Source: Sphingomonadaceae bacterium
Lineage (GTDB): Bacteria; Pseudomonadota; Alphaproteobacteria; Sphingomonadales; Sphingomonadaceae
Direction of reading: 5' to 3'
NCBI GenBank assembly: GCA_016742125.1
Contig: JACVCM010000041.1
Span: 1 to 27,067, forward strand
Length of the DNA: 27,067 bases
Below, one piece after another: positions 7,013-13,520 of this stretch (position 1 is the stretch's first letter; each line of letters opens with the position of its first letter). The notes beneath the pieces were generated by a model that saw only the letters and a list, made by a program, of their open reading frames with translations, was not told where the DNA came from and did not search any database. A program made the position numbers and the translations under genes.

Positions 7013-7363
7013 TTATTTGTTTTCCTGATTCTTTTTCTTGTTCACATGGCGATAGGCCACAATGCCTGCACCGATTAGCGCACCTGTGGCAAGTCCGATT
7101 GGTGCAATCACAGCGGCAGCGGCGCCGATCGCAGCCCCACCGGCGACCTTCTTGACTGTATCCTGATCTGCCAGGTGCTTGCCCGTATGATAGGCATCTT
7201 TGGTAGCACCCCAAAGCTCATCCGCAGCCTCGCCAACATAATGCTTTGCCTGATTGGGAAAGCTTTCGGCCGCGCGCTGTTCGGGCGTTTTCGATCCGCA
7301 TTGCGGGCAGAATTTGGTGCCTTCCTGATATTCGAAATCACACTCGTTGCAATATAGTGACAT
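7013..7363 (-). CDS. Zinc-ribbon membrane-anchored protein of unknown function
   Basis: A 116-residue protein with an N-terminal zinc ribbon (Cys5, Cys8, Cys19, Cys22 in YCNECDF and FCPQCGSK). A polar linker with YVGEAADELWGATKDAYHTGK follows, then a Gly/Ala-rich hydrophobic stretch (about residues 73-103) and a lysine-rich tail, NKKKNQENK. The hydrophobic part looks like one or two glycine-rich membrane segments. The ribosome-binding site GAAGGG lies about 9 bases before the ATG. The gene is inserted between glyA and nrdR, and its stop codon abuts the nrdR TTG, so the two are probably translated together. Function is unknown. Confidence 0.78.
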   Translation of the reverse strand: MSLYCNECDFEYQEGTKFCPQCGSKTPEQRAAESFPNQAKHYVGEAADELWGATKDAYHTGKHLADQDTVKKVAGGAAIGAAAAVIAPIGLATGALIGAGIVAYRHVNKKKNQENK

Positions 7364-7410
7364 GGTCTGTTTCCCTTCTGTGTATTAGATGGGTAAGTCA
7401 CCTATATAAT

Positions 7411-8715
7411 TCAAGACGGATAGATTGGGAAGCGCGCACAAAGTGCTTCGGCTTCATCCTTGATGCGCGCCTCGACCTGGCCGTCGCCAGCCTCGCCATT
7501 ATGGCGCAAGCCTTCAACGACATCGGCAATCATGCGGCCGATCTGTCGGAATTCAGCAGGGCCGAAGCCGCGCGTTGTGCCGGCGGGCGTGCCGAGGCGC
7601 AGGCCGGAGGTTACGAACGGTTTTTCGGGGTCGAAGGGAATGCCGTTCTTGTTGCAGGTGATCGACGCGCGGTCGAGTGCATGCTCGGCATGCTTGCCCT
7701 TGGCCTGCTTCGGGCGAAGGTCAACGAGCATCAGATGGTTGTCGGTGCCACCGGAGACAATGTCCAGCCCCTGTTCCTGCAGGCTGGAGGCGAGAGCCTT
7801 TGCATTTTCGCAGATGCTTGCGGCATAGCTCTTGAATTCCGGCTTCATCGCATCGGCAAAGCATACGGCCTTCGCCGCAATGACGTGCATCAGCGGGCCG
7901 CCCTGAAGACCAGGGAATATCGCCGAGTTCATCTTCTTGGCAATTGCCTCGTCGTTCGACAGAATCACACCAGAACGGGGTCCGCGCAGCGATTTGTGCG
8001 TCGTTGTAGTCGTGACGTGAGCATGTGGCACCGGAGAGCTATGCGCGCCACCCGCGACCAGTCCGGAGATATGCGACATGTCGGCCATCAGATAGGCACC
8101 GATTTCATCGGCAATCTCGCGGAAGCGCGCCCAGTCCCAAGGTCTGGAATAAGCGGTACCGCCGCAAATGATAAGCTTCGGTTTCGTTTCGCGGGCGACG
8201 CGAGCAACTTCGTCCATGTCGATCAAATGATCGTCGCGGCGTACACCATAGGCGACCGGATTGAACCATTTGCCCGACATGTTGACCGGCGAGCCGTGCG
8301 TCAAATGACCGCCCGAATTGAGGTCGAGTCCCATGAAGGTATCACCCGGCTGAAGCAGCGCAAGGAACACTGCCTGGTTCATCTGGCTGCCACTATTGGG
8401 CTGCACGTTTGCAAATTCGCATCCGAACAGCTTTTTCGCGCGCTCGATGGCGATCGTTTCGATCTCGTCGACATATTCGCAGCCGCCATAATAACGCTTA
8501 CCTGGATAACCCTCCGCATATTTGTTGGTAAGGACGGAACCGGTTGCCTCCAGCACTGCCCGGGAGGTTATATTTTCCGAAGCGATCAGTTCGATTTTGT
8601 CCTGTTGGCGACCCAATTCCTTGTCGATCCAGCCAGCGATTTCCGGATCGCGTTCGGCCAGGCTTTGCGTGAAAAATCCGTTGGACCGAATGTCATTGGC
8701 GGCGGCGCTGCTCAT
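7411..8715 (-). CDS. glyA: Serine hydroxymethyltransferase
   Basis: The 434-residue protein is a full-length PLP-dependent enzyme interconverting serine and glycine with transfer of a one-carbon unit to tetrahydrofolate. Landmarks are IELIASENITS (41-51), NKYAEGYPGKRYYGGCEYVD (64-83), the THKSLRGPRSG segment with the PLP Schiff-base Lys241, and TSGLRLGTPAGTTRGF. The start ATG overlaps the rpiB stop as ATGA, indicating translational coupling. The gene feeds one-carbon units for purine and thymidylate synthesis, fitting its operon with the ribonucleotide reductase regulator nrdR. Confidence 0.97.
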   Translation of the reverse strand: MSSAAANDIRSNGFFTQSLAERDPEIAGWIDKELGRQQDKIELIASENITSRAVLEATGSVLTNKYAEGYPGKRYYGGCEYVDEIETIAIERAKKLFGCEFANVQPNSGSQMNQAVFLALLQPGDTFMGLDLNSGGHLTHGSPVNMSGKWFNPVAYGVRRDDHLIDMDEVARVARETKPKLIICGGTAYSRPWDWARFREIADEIGAYLMADMSHISGLVAGGAHSSPVPHAHVTTTTTHKSLRGPRSGVILSNDEAIAKKMNSAIFPGLQGGPLMHVIAAKAVCFADAMKPEFKSYAASICENAKALASSLQEQGLDIVSGGTDNHLMLVDLRPKQAKGKHAEHALDRASITCNKNGIPFDPEKPFVTSGLRLGTPAGTTRGFGPAEFRQIGRMIADVVEGLRHNGEAGDGQVEARIKDEAEALCARFPIYPS

Positions 8716-9164
8716 GCTGGCTCCTTGGTGGTGCTTGGATTTGAAAGTTTGTCGACGCGGCGTTGATGGCGGTCCCCGCCAAAACCGGTCGAAAGAAATG
8801 TATCGACGCAGGCCTTGGCCATTTCGGCACCGATCAGGCGCGCGCCCATCGCAATGACATTTGCGTCATTATGTTCACGGGCCAGTTTCGCCGAGAGCGG
8901 CTCGGAAACCAGCGCGGCGCGTGCGGCGGGGTTGCGATTTACTGCAATCGAAATGCCGATACCGGATCCGCAAAGTGCCACGCCGTACTCGGCGTCGCCG
9001 GACGCAATTTTTTCGGCGAGTTTGTATCCATAATCCGGATAATCGACCGAGCTGTCGTCGTGCGGCCCAAGGTCGTTCACGTCATGTCCGCCTTCCCGCA
9101 GATGTTCGATCAACGCCGATTTCAACGCGAGCGCGGCATGGTCCGAGGCGATGGTAATCTTCAT
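8712..9164 (-). CDS. rpiB: Ribose-5-phosphate isomerase B
   Basis: The 150-residue protein belongs to the RpiB/LacAB family and interconverts ribose-5-phosphate and ribulose-5-phosphate. It has the N-terminal IASDHAALALK, the catalytic Cys65 in GVALCGSGIGISIA, and REHNDANVIAMGARLIG. Length is normal for the family. A strong AAGGGAG ribosome-binding site lies a few bases before the ATG, and it is the first gene of the rpiB-glyA-zinc ribbon-nrdR-trmJ unit, overlapping glyA by 4 bases. Confidence 0.95.
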   Translation of the reverse strand: MKITIASDHAALALKSALIEHLREGGHDVNDLGPHDDSSVDYPDYGYKLAEKIASGDAEYGVALCGSGIGISIAVNRNPAARAALVSEPLSAKLAREHNDANVIAMGARLIGAEMAKACVDTFLSTGFGGDRHQRRVDKLSNPSTTKEPA

Positions 9165-9250
9165 GGCGCTCCCTTAGTGGAGGGGCGTCAAAATTGCCAT
9201 GACATAATTGCCCGATTGCGCGGCTTATCCACGATCTTTATGCGGGTCGA

Positions 9251-9457
9251 ATGGCCAACCTCATTCTGTCGATCGCGACCTTCGCTGCCATCCTGCTGCT
9301 AGTTGGCGCCTGGAAACGGTGGAGAGGAGAAGGGGCTGGCAAGCAAATGTGGCTGATGATCGTCGCGGCGCTGGTGATTCTTGCCAATATTGCCATCTGG
9401 GTCGTGCCTGATGACAAGGGGCAATCACTCGTGACCGGGGCAGCCGACCAACCGTAG
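9251..9457 (+). CDS. Small two-helix membrane protein
   Basis: A 68-residue protein with two hydrophobic segments, about residues 2-20 (ANLILSIATFAAILLLVGA) and 33-52 (MWLMIVAALVILANIAIWVV), joined by a basic loop (WKRWRGEGAGK). The pattern of two helices with a positively charged loop, and clean codon use, favour a real gene. Only a weak GGG precedes the ATG. It is divergent from rpiB and convergent with the alpha/beta hydrolase gene. I do not recognise a family. Confidence 0.6.
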   Translation: MANLILSIATFAAILLLVGAWKRWRGEGAGKQMWLMIVAALVILANIAIWVVPDDKGQSLVTGAADQP

Positions 9458-9460
9458 AAT

Positions 9461-9553
9461 GTTTTCACGCGGAGGCGCAGAGGGCGCAGAATTCATGGAA
9501 AGCGACTTTGTCGCGGGTCAGATTCTCTTCAATCTCCACGCCTCTGCGTAAAC
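9461..9553. repeat. Imperfect palindromic repeat between convergent genes
   Basis: The left arm GTTTTCACGCGGAGGCG (from 9461) and the right arm CGCCTCTGCGTAAAC (ending 9553) are inverted copies with a few mismatches, about 50 bases apart. Repeats built from CGGAGGCGCAGAG-like units are common between genes in sphingomonads. It lies between the 3' ends of two convergent genes. Confidence 0.6.
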
Positions 9554-9558
9554 CACAC

Positions 9559-10215
9559 TCACTTGATCGGCGAATTCGGATCCAGCCTGAAATCGAGATA
9601 ATTGTTCACCGACGCCATCAACATATCCATTTCATTTTCATAAAAATGATTGGCTCGCGGAATTTCGTCGTGGTGGATGGTGATGTGCCGCTGCGTGCGA
9701 AGCTTATCGACGAGCTTCTGCACCGCATTTGGATTTACCACCTCGTCATTCACACCCTGGATGATGATACCCGACGAAGGGCAGGGTGCCAGAAAGCTGA
9801 AATCATACATGTTGGCGGGCGGGGATATCGAAATGAATCCACGGATTTCAGGGCGGCGCATCAGAAGCTGCATGCCGATCCATGCGCCGAAACTGAAGCC
9901 TGCAATCCATGTAGTCGATGCTTCCGGGTGAAAGCTCTGCACCCAATCGAGCGCCGAAGCTGCATCGGACAGTTCGCCGATACCATTGTCGAACTCGCCT
10001 TCGCTGCGCCCGACACCGCGAAAGTTGAAACGCAGCACGCCGAAACCGCGCGCAACGAAGGTCTTGTAAAGATTTTGGGTGATCCGGTCGTTCATCGTCC
10101 CACCCGCCTGCGGGTGGGGATGCAGGATCATCGCCACGGGCGCGCGCGGACGTGGGGGCGGGGAGAAACGGGCTTCGAGACGGCCTTCGGGACCGGGAAT
10201 GGCGATGGCGGGCAT
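9559..10215 (-). CDS. Alpha/beta hydrolase (COG2945 type)
   Basis: A 218-residue alpha/beta hydrolase. It has the oxyanion-side HPHPQAGG motif (residues 32-39), FNFRGVGRSEGEFDNGIGE, the nucleophile elbow GFSFGA, a later Asp in GVNDEVV and the probable catalytic His in RANHFY. The triad is complete, so it is probably an active esterase or peptidase-like hydrolase of the cytoplasm, with unknown substrate. It is divergent from the cysteine desulfurase gene and is preceded by a good promoter at 10288-10315. Confidence 0.83.
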   Translation of the reverse strand: MPAIAIPGPEGRLEARFSPPPRPRAPVAMILHPHPQAGGTMNDRITQNLYKTFVARGFGVLRFNFRGVGRSEGEFDNGIGELSDAASALDWVQSFHPEASTTWIAGFSFGAWIGMQLLMRRPEIRGFISISPPANMYDFSFLAPCPSSGIIIQGVNDEVVNPNAVQKLVDKLRTQRHITIHHDEIPRANHFYENEMDMLMASVNNYLDFRLDPNSPIK

Positions 10216-10287
10216 GTGTGTTTTTCGATTCTAAGACTGCTGGCGCGCGCGGCCCGGTGGTTCAGGCTTTGCAGGAAGTGGAAGCGC

Positions 10288-10315
10288 TATATAGAAGCAG
10301 TCTCGATTTTCGCAA
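10288..10315 (-). promoter_or_regulatory. Promoter for the alpha/beta hydrolase gene
   Basis: On the minus strand TTGCGA (10315-10310) is followed after 16 bases by TATATA (10293-10288), giving a leader of about 65 bases. TATATA is self-complementary, so the same -10 could also serve the divergent desulfurase operon, but no -35 at proper spacing is seen on that strand. Confidence 0.45.
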
Positions 10316-10342
10316 CTATCATGGAAACCACCCGATCCAGTA

Positions 10343-11443
10343 ATGGCCCACCACCCACGCATATATCTCGATCACGCTGCCACTACTCCGGTGATCCCCG
10401 CGGCGCGTGAAGCCATGTCTGAAGCAATGGCGCGCTGGGCTAATCCGTCGAGCCCGCACAGCGAGGGCAGGGCGGCGCGGGCAGCGCTGGAGGATGCGCG
10501 CGCACGGATTGCGGCGGCGCTGGGCTGGGATGGCGAAGTCATCCTGACCAGCGGTGCGAGCGAGGCGATTGCAATCGGACTGCGCGGCAGCGAGGCAATC
10601 ACCAGTGCAGTTGAACATGAGGCCGTGCTGGCGGCGGCCGGAGCAGCGCGGTTACCCGTCAATTCGGACGGATATGTGGATTTCGATTCAATCAGCAAGG
10701 CGGAACGCTATGCCGTTCAGTCCGTCAATAGTGAAACCGGCATTATCCAGCCGATCATCGAAGTGGCAGCTGCAGTGCGTAACGCAGGCGGAACGCTGTT
10801 TGCCGACTGCTCGCAAAGTGCCGGGAAGCTTCCATTGCCCGATGCCGACCTGATCGCTGTGTCGGCGCACAAATTGGGCGGGCCACCGGGAATAGGTGCA
10901 TTGCTGACGCGTAATCTGGGATTGTTGTCGCCAACGGGGGGGCAGGAGCAAGGCTATCGCCGCGGCACCGAAAATCTGCCGGGGGCGATTGGGTTTGCAG
11001 TGGCCCTTGAATCACACATCGTCCCCGAAAAGGCAGAGAAATTAAGGGGTGAAATGCAAAGCTCCCGAGGTTCCCGCCTACGCGGCAATGACACTATGGT
11101 TGAATTGCGGACATTGCTTGAAACCCAAATCAATGCAGCAGGCGGTGAAATAGTCGCAGCGCAGAGCAACCGCCTCGCCACCATCGGCGGTTACCGCATG
11201 CCTGGTGTTGCCGCATCAAGCCAGCTCATTAATTTTGACATGGCCGGAATAGCGATATCAGCGGGCAGTGCTTGTTCCTCGGGGACGCTGAAAACCAGCC
11301 ATGTCCTCGGCGCGATGGGCTGGACCGACAAGCCTGCGTCAGAAGTCATCCGTGTGAGCTTCGGGTCGCAAACGACCAAGGCAGAAATTGAACGCTTTGT
11401 TGAAGTTTGGCAAAGCATCTCCTCGCGGGCAAAGGTCGCATGA
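10343..11443 (+). CDS. Cysteine desulfurase family protein 1
   Basis: A 366-residue class V aminotransferase of the NifS/IscS type, which uses PLP to strip sulfur from cysteine for Fe-S cluster and other sulfur transfer. Features: YLDHAATTP (8-16), TSGASEAI, the PLP lysine Lys177 in SAHKLGGPPG, RRGTEN, and the sulfur-accepting Cys311 in SAGSACSSGT. Residues about 240-252 (SSRGSRLRGNDTM) look like an insertion encoded by a dispersed palindromic repeat at 11063-11095. The stop overlaps the next gene as ATGA. Upstream translation signals are weak. It lies first in a three-gene unit with a second desulfurase and a ferredoxin. Confidence 0.88.
   Translation: MAHHPRIYLDHAATTPVIPAAREAMSEAMARWANPSSPHSEGRAARAALEDARARIAAALGWDGEVILTSGASEAIAIGLRGSEAITSAVEHEAVLAAAGAARLPVNSDGYVDFDSISKAERYAVQSVNSETGIIQPIIEVAAAVRNAGGTLFADCSQSAGKLPLPDADLIAVSAHKLGGPPGIGALLTRNLGLLSPTGGQEQGYRRGTENLPGAIGFAVALESHIVPEKAEKLRGEMQSSRGSRLRGNDTMVELRTLLETQINAAGGEIVAAQSNRLATIGGYRMPGVAASSQLINFDMAGIAISAGSACSSGTLKTSHVLGAMGWTDKPASEVIRVSFGSQTTKAEIERFVEVWQSISSRAKVA
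11063..11095. repeat. Palindromic repeat fragment inserted in frame in the desulfurase gene
   Basis: TTCCCGC (11071-11077), a CTAC loop and GCGGCAA (11082-11088) form an inverted repeat with one mismatch, flanked by CCCGAGG and TGAC. This resembles a very common dispersed element whose perfect form reads TTCCCGCCTACGCGGGAA. It is translated as part of SSRGSRLRGND within a region of the protein that carries no family motif. Confidence 0.65.
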
Positions 11444-12486
11444 TTTATCTGGATTATCAGGCGACGACCCCGCTGGCTCCCGAAGCGTTTGCGGCAATGG
11501 AGCCTTGGCTGAAAGACCATTTCGCCAATCCGCACAGCGCACATGCGCCGGGCAGGGCGGCGGCAGCAGCCGTGGAAGCGGCGCGTGAGCAGGTGGCTGG
11601 GTTGCTGCCGACGGGCGGTCGGGTGATTTTCACTGCTGGTGCGACAGAGGCATTAAATCTGGCCATCAAGGGTTGCAGGTTGCCGGTCGTCGCGGCGGCA
11701 ACCGAACATGCTGCGGTGCTGGACTGTGTAGAGTTTCTGGGTGGTGAAGTCCTCCCTGTCGGTAACGATGGACTTGCTACAGGCTTGCCAAAGGCCAAGG
11801 CGTTGTTCGCTGCCATGCTGGTCAACAACGAAATCGGGACAATCCAGCGGGTATCACACTTGTCTGCCCAGGCGCATTCCGAGGGTGGATTGTTCCTGTG
11901 CGACGCCGTACAGGCCTATGGCCGCATGCCGATCCCGGACGGCCCGGACATGATCGCAATATCCGCACACAAAATCCACGGACCCAAAGGCATTGGGGCG
12001 TTATGGGTGCGCGACGGGGTTTCGCTGGAGCCACTTATCCACGGAGGTGGACAAGAGCAGGGCTTGCGTTCGGGTACCCTGTCGCCGGCGCTGTGTGCCG
12101 GATTCGGTGCTGCAGCCCAATTGGCAGCAGAGCGGATGGAAGATGACACGGTGCACGTTGCGGCGTTATGGGATCGGGCCGTATCTGCTTTTTCAGGCTG
12201 GACCATCAACGGTCCGACCATGTGCCGCTACAGGGGCAATCTCAATATCCGCCGCGATGGGATCGATGTTGCCCGCTTGATGTCCGAATGCCGCAATATT
12301 GCATTTTCGGCAGGCTCAGCCTGTGCGAGTGGCTCTGGTCGTCCAAGCCACGTGCTGCGCGCTATCGGCTTGACCGATGCACAAGCCAAAACTTCGATCC
12401 GTCTCGGCTTTGGCCGCTATACGACTGTGGAAGAGATTGATATTGCAACTGCAACCATCAACCGCGCGGCAGAGGCTATGTTATGA
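11440..12486 (+). CDS. Cysteine desulfurase family protein 2
   Basis: Read from the ATG at 11440, which overlaps the previous stop as ATGA, the product is 348 residues and begins MIYLDYQATTPLAPEA, the usual start of the family; the longer upstream frame is rejected. It has TAGATEALNLAI, VNNEIGTIQ, LCDAVQAYG, the PLP lysine Lys178 in SAHKIHGPKG, GGGQEQGLRSGT and the active Cys295 in SAGSACASGSG. This copy is closer to IscS than its neighbour but shorter than the usual IscS of about 400 residues, ending soon after IRLGFGRYTT. It overlaps the ferredoxin gene by 4 bases, so all three genes are translationally coupled. Confidence 0.9.
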   Translation: MIYLDYQATTPLAPEAFAAMEPWLKDHFANPHSAHAPGRAAAAAVEAAREQVAGLLPTGGRVIFTAGATEALNLAIKGCRLPVVAAATEHAAVLDCVEFLGGEVLPVGNDGLATGLPKAKALFAAMLVNNEIGTIQRVSHLSAQAHSEGGLFLCDAVQAYGRMPIPDGPDMIAISAHKIHGPKGIGALWVRDGVSLEPLIHGGGQEQGLRSGTLSPALCAGFGAAAQLAAERMEDDTVHVAALWDRAVSAFSGWTINGPTMCRYRGNLNIRRDGIDVARLMSECRNIAFSAGSACASGSGRPSHVLRAIGLTDAQAKTSIRLGFGRYTTVEEIDIATATINRAAEAML

Positions 12487-12815
12487 TCAAGGTGACCTTC
12501 ATAAGCCCGGACGGTCAAGCGCATCTGGTCGACGCAGAGGCTGGCATGGATTTGCTCGACGTCGCCCAAGCGGCAGGTCAGCCGCTGGAGGGCACCTGCG
12601 AAGGCCAGATGGCTTGTTCGACATGCCATGTCATTGTTGACAAGGATTGGTTCGAAAAGCTCCCACGCGCGGTGGAGGATGAAGAGGATATGCTGGACCT
12701 GGCCAGCGGTGCGCGACGGACTAGCAGGCTGTCCTGCCAGATCGTTTTGACCGAAGAACTGGACGGAATGGTTGTACACATCCCGGCGGAAAGCCGGAAC
12801 ATGCAGGGAATTTAG
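12483..12815 (+). CDS. fdx: [2Fe-2S] ferredoxin, adrenodoxin/ISC type
   Basis: A 110-residue ferredoxin with the cluster ligands Cys39, Cys45, Cys48 and Cys85 (C-x5-C-x2-C in CEGQMACSTC, then RLSCQI), and the acidic DWFEKLPRAVEDEEDMLD helix that binds redox partners in adrenodoxin-type proteins. It ends with IPAESRNMQ as is typical. The start ATG overlaps the desulfurase stop. The family supplies electrons for Fe-S assembly, which fits the two upstream desulfurases; a role with P450 or other oxygenases is also known for this fold but is less likely here. Confidence 0.93.
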   Translation: MIKVTFISPDGQAHLVDAEAGMDLLDVAQAAGQPLEGTCEGQMACSTCHVIVDKDWFEKLPRAVEDEEDMLDLASGARRTSRLSCQIVLTEELDGMVVHIPAESRNMQGI

Positions 12816-12824
12816 AGGCTTCAC

Positions 12825-12852
12825 TTCCCATTCACACAAAAGTGCCTATATA
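12825..12852 (+). promoter_or_regulatory. Promoter of ssrA
   Basis: TTCCCA (12825-12830) and TATATA (12847-12852) are 16 bases apart, and the expected start falls at about 12859, the foot of a GCCGGG-TTCG-CCCGGC hairpin that opens the tmRNA precursor. The -10 is good and the -35 is moderate. Confidence 0.5.
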
Positions 12853-12859
12853 GGTCGGT

Positions 12860-13200
12860 GCCGGGTTCGCCCGGCTATGGCGATAAATTGCGATGTGCAA
12901 TAGATGCAGCGGACCCGGGGGCGGTACCCGGCAGCTCCACCAAAATCCCTGGCTTTCAGGGGTCCTGAAGGGGCTGAACTAGGATCGACGTGCGTTGAAA
13001 AGCATTGTTTTCGCCCGGCATGAATAAGCCGTGAAATGGTTCAAAACTCATAAGTGCCAACGATAACGAAGCACTTGCTCTCGCAGCATAATCCAAGGGC
13101 CTCACGGTCCTAGATTATCCTAACAGAACGCGGCCGAACCGGCCGGGCAACAGAAAGGTTACAGCGGCTGCCTCCGGAGCCGGGCAACAGAATCCGGAGG
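12860..13200 (+). ncRNA. ssrA: Transfer-messenger RNA, circularly permuted two-piece form
   Basis: The acceptor piece comes first and ends in CAGCTCC-A-CCA (12932-12942); its T arm is CCGGG, loop GGCGGTA, CCCGG. After a 27-base spacer the coding piece starts GGGGCTG (12970-12976), which pairs with CAGCTCC over seven base pairs including G3-U70, the alanine identity pair. The tag reading frame lies at 13056-13091. H-type pseudoknots can be drawn before the tag (CGGC/GCCG with ATGA/TCAT) and twice after it (13131-13160 and 13165-13200). The RNA rescues stalled ribosomes with SmpB. Ends are approximate: the 5' boundary is the UUCG-capped hairpin and the 3' boundary is the last pseudoknot stem. 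Confidence 0.95.
13056..13091 (+). other. tmRNA proteolysis tag frame (ANDNEALALAA, stop)
   Basis: Eleven codons followed by TAA encode ANDNEALALAA. The ALAA end is the ClpXP/ClpAP degron and the AND start is the SmpB-proximal portion typical of alphaproteobacteria. Translation resumes at GCC 13056 after alanine is added from the tmRNA itself. Confidence 0.95.
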
Positions 13201-13202
13201 AC

Positions 13203-13427
13203 TTACTCTACAGCGAAAGTCTGGTGCAGCTCCACCGCTTCGAGCATCTTTGCTGCAGCAATGAACACCGCGACCGTGCACAGCACAAAGAACATCTTTC
13301 CGACATTGCCGGGATACTGGACCATGTAATCCTTACCCCGTTCCGCTGCGCCAAGACCGAGCGCGTAGGTAACAAGAAAGACCTCCAATTTGGTCTTGAT
13401 CTGGAACAGGCGCGCGAGCTTTTTCAT
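13203..13427 (-). CDS. Small membrane protein beside ssrA
   Basis: A 74-residue protein with a basic N-terminus (MKKLARLFQIKTK) and two hydrophobic segments, about residues 14-29 (LEVFLVTYALGLGAAE) and 44-62 (KMFFVLCTVAVFIAAAKML), with a short polar loop RGKDYMVQYPGN. It resembles small conserved proteins of sphingomonads with no known role. A promoter with good match (13433-13460) places the transcription start at or within a base or two of the ATG, so the mRNA is probably leaderless, which fits the absence of a ribosome-binding site. It converges on ssrA with its stop two bases beyond the last pseudoknot. Confidence 0.68.
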   Translation of the reverse strand: MKKLARLFQIKTKLEVFLVTYALGLGAAERGKDYMVQYPGNVGKMFFVLCTVAVFIAAAKMLEAVELHQTFAVE

Positions 13428-13432
13428 AGTTA

Positions 13433-13460
13433 AGAATAGCTAAAGCAACCCCCGTGCCAA
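13433..13460 (-). promoter_or_regulatory. Promoter giving a leaderless mRNA
   Basis: On the minus strand TTGGCA (13460-13455) and TATTCT (13438-13433) are separated by 16 bases. The start codon A at 13427 is the sixth base after the -10, where transcription should begin. Confidence 0.55.
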
Positions 13461-13520
13461 CAGCAGAAGTGCTGGCTTTCGATGGTTAATGTGCGATCGA
13501 CCTGTAAAGGATGCCGACGG

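Noticed and set aside
7246..8766. Plus-strand open frame of 506 codons
   Set aside because: It is antisense to glyA and has no recognisable motifs; glyA is certain.
9508..10410. Plus-strand open frame of 300 codons
   Set aside because: It is antisense to the alpha/beta hydrolase and runs across a repeat and the divergent promoter region.
13060..13200. CRISPR-like or tandem repeat suggested by the repeated 13-mer
   Set aside because: The two copies lie within tmRNA and are explained by paired pseudoknots; there are no spacers or further copies.
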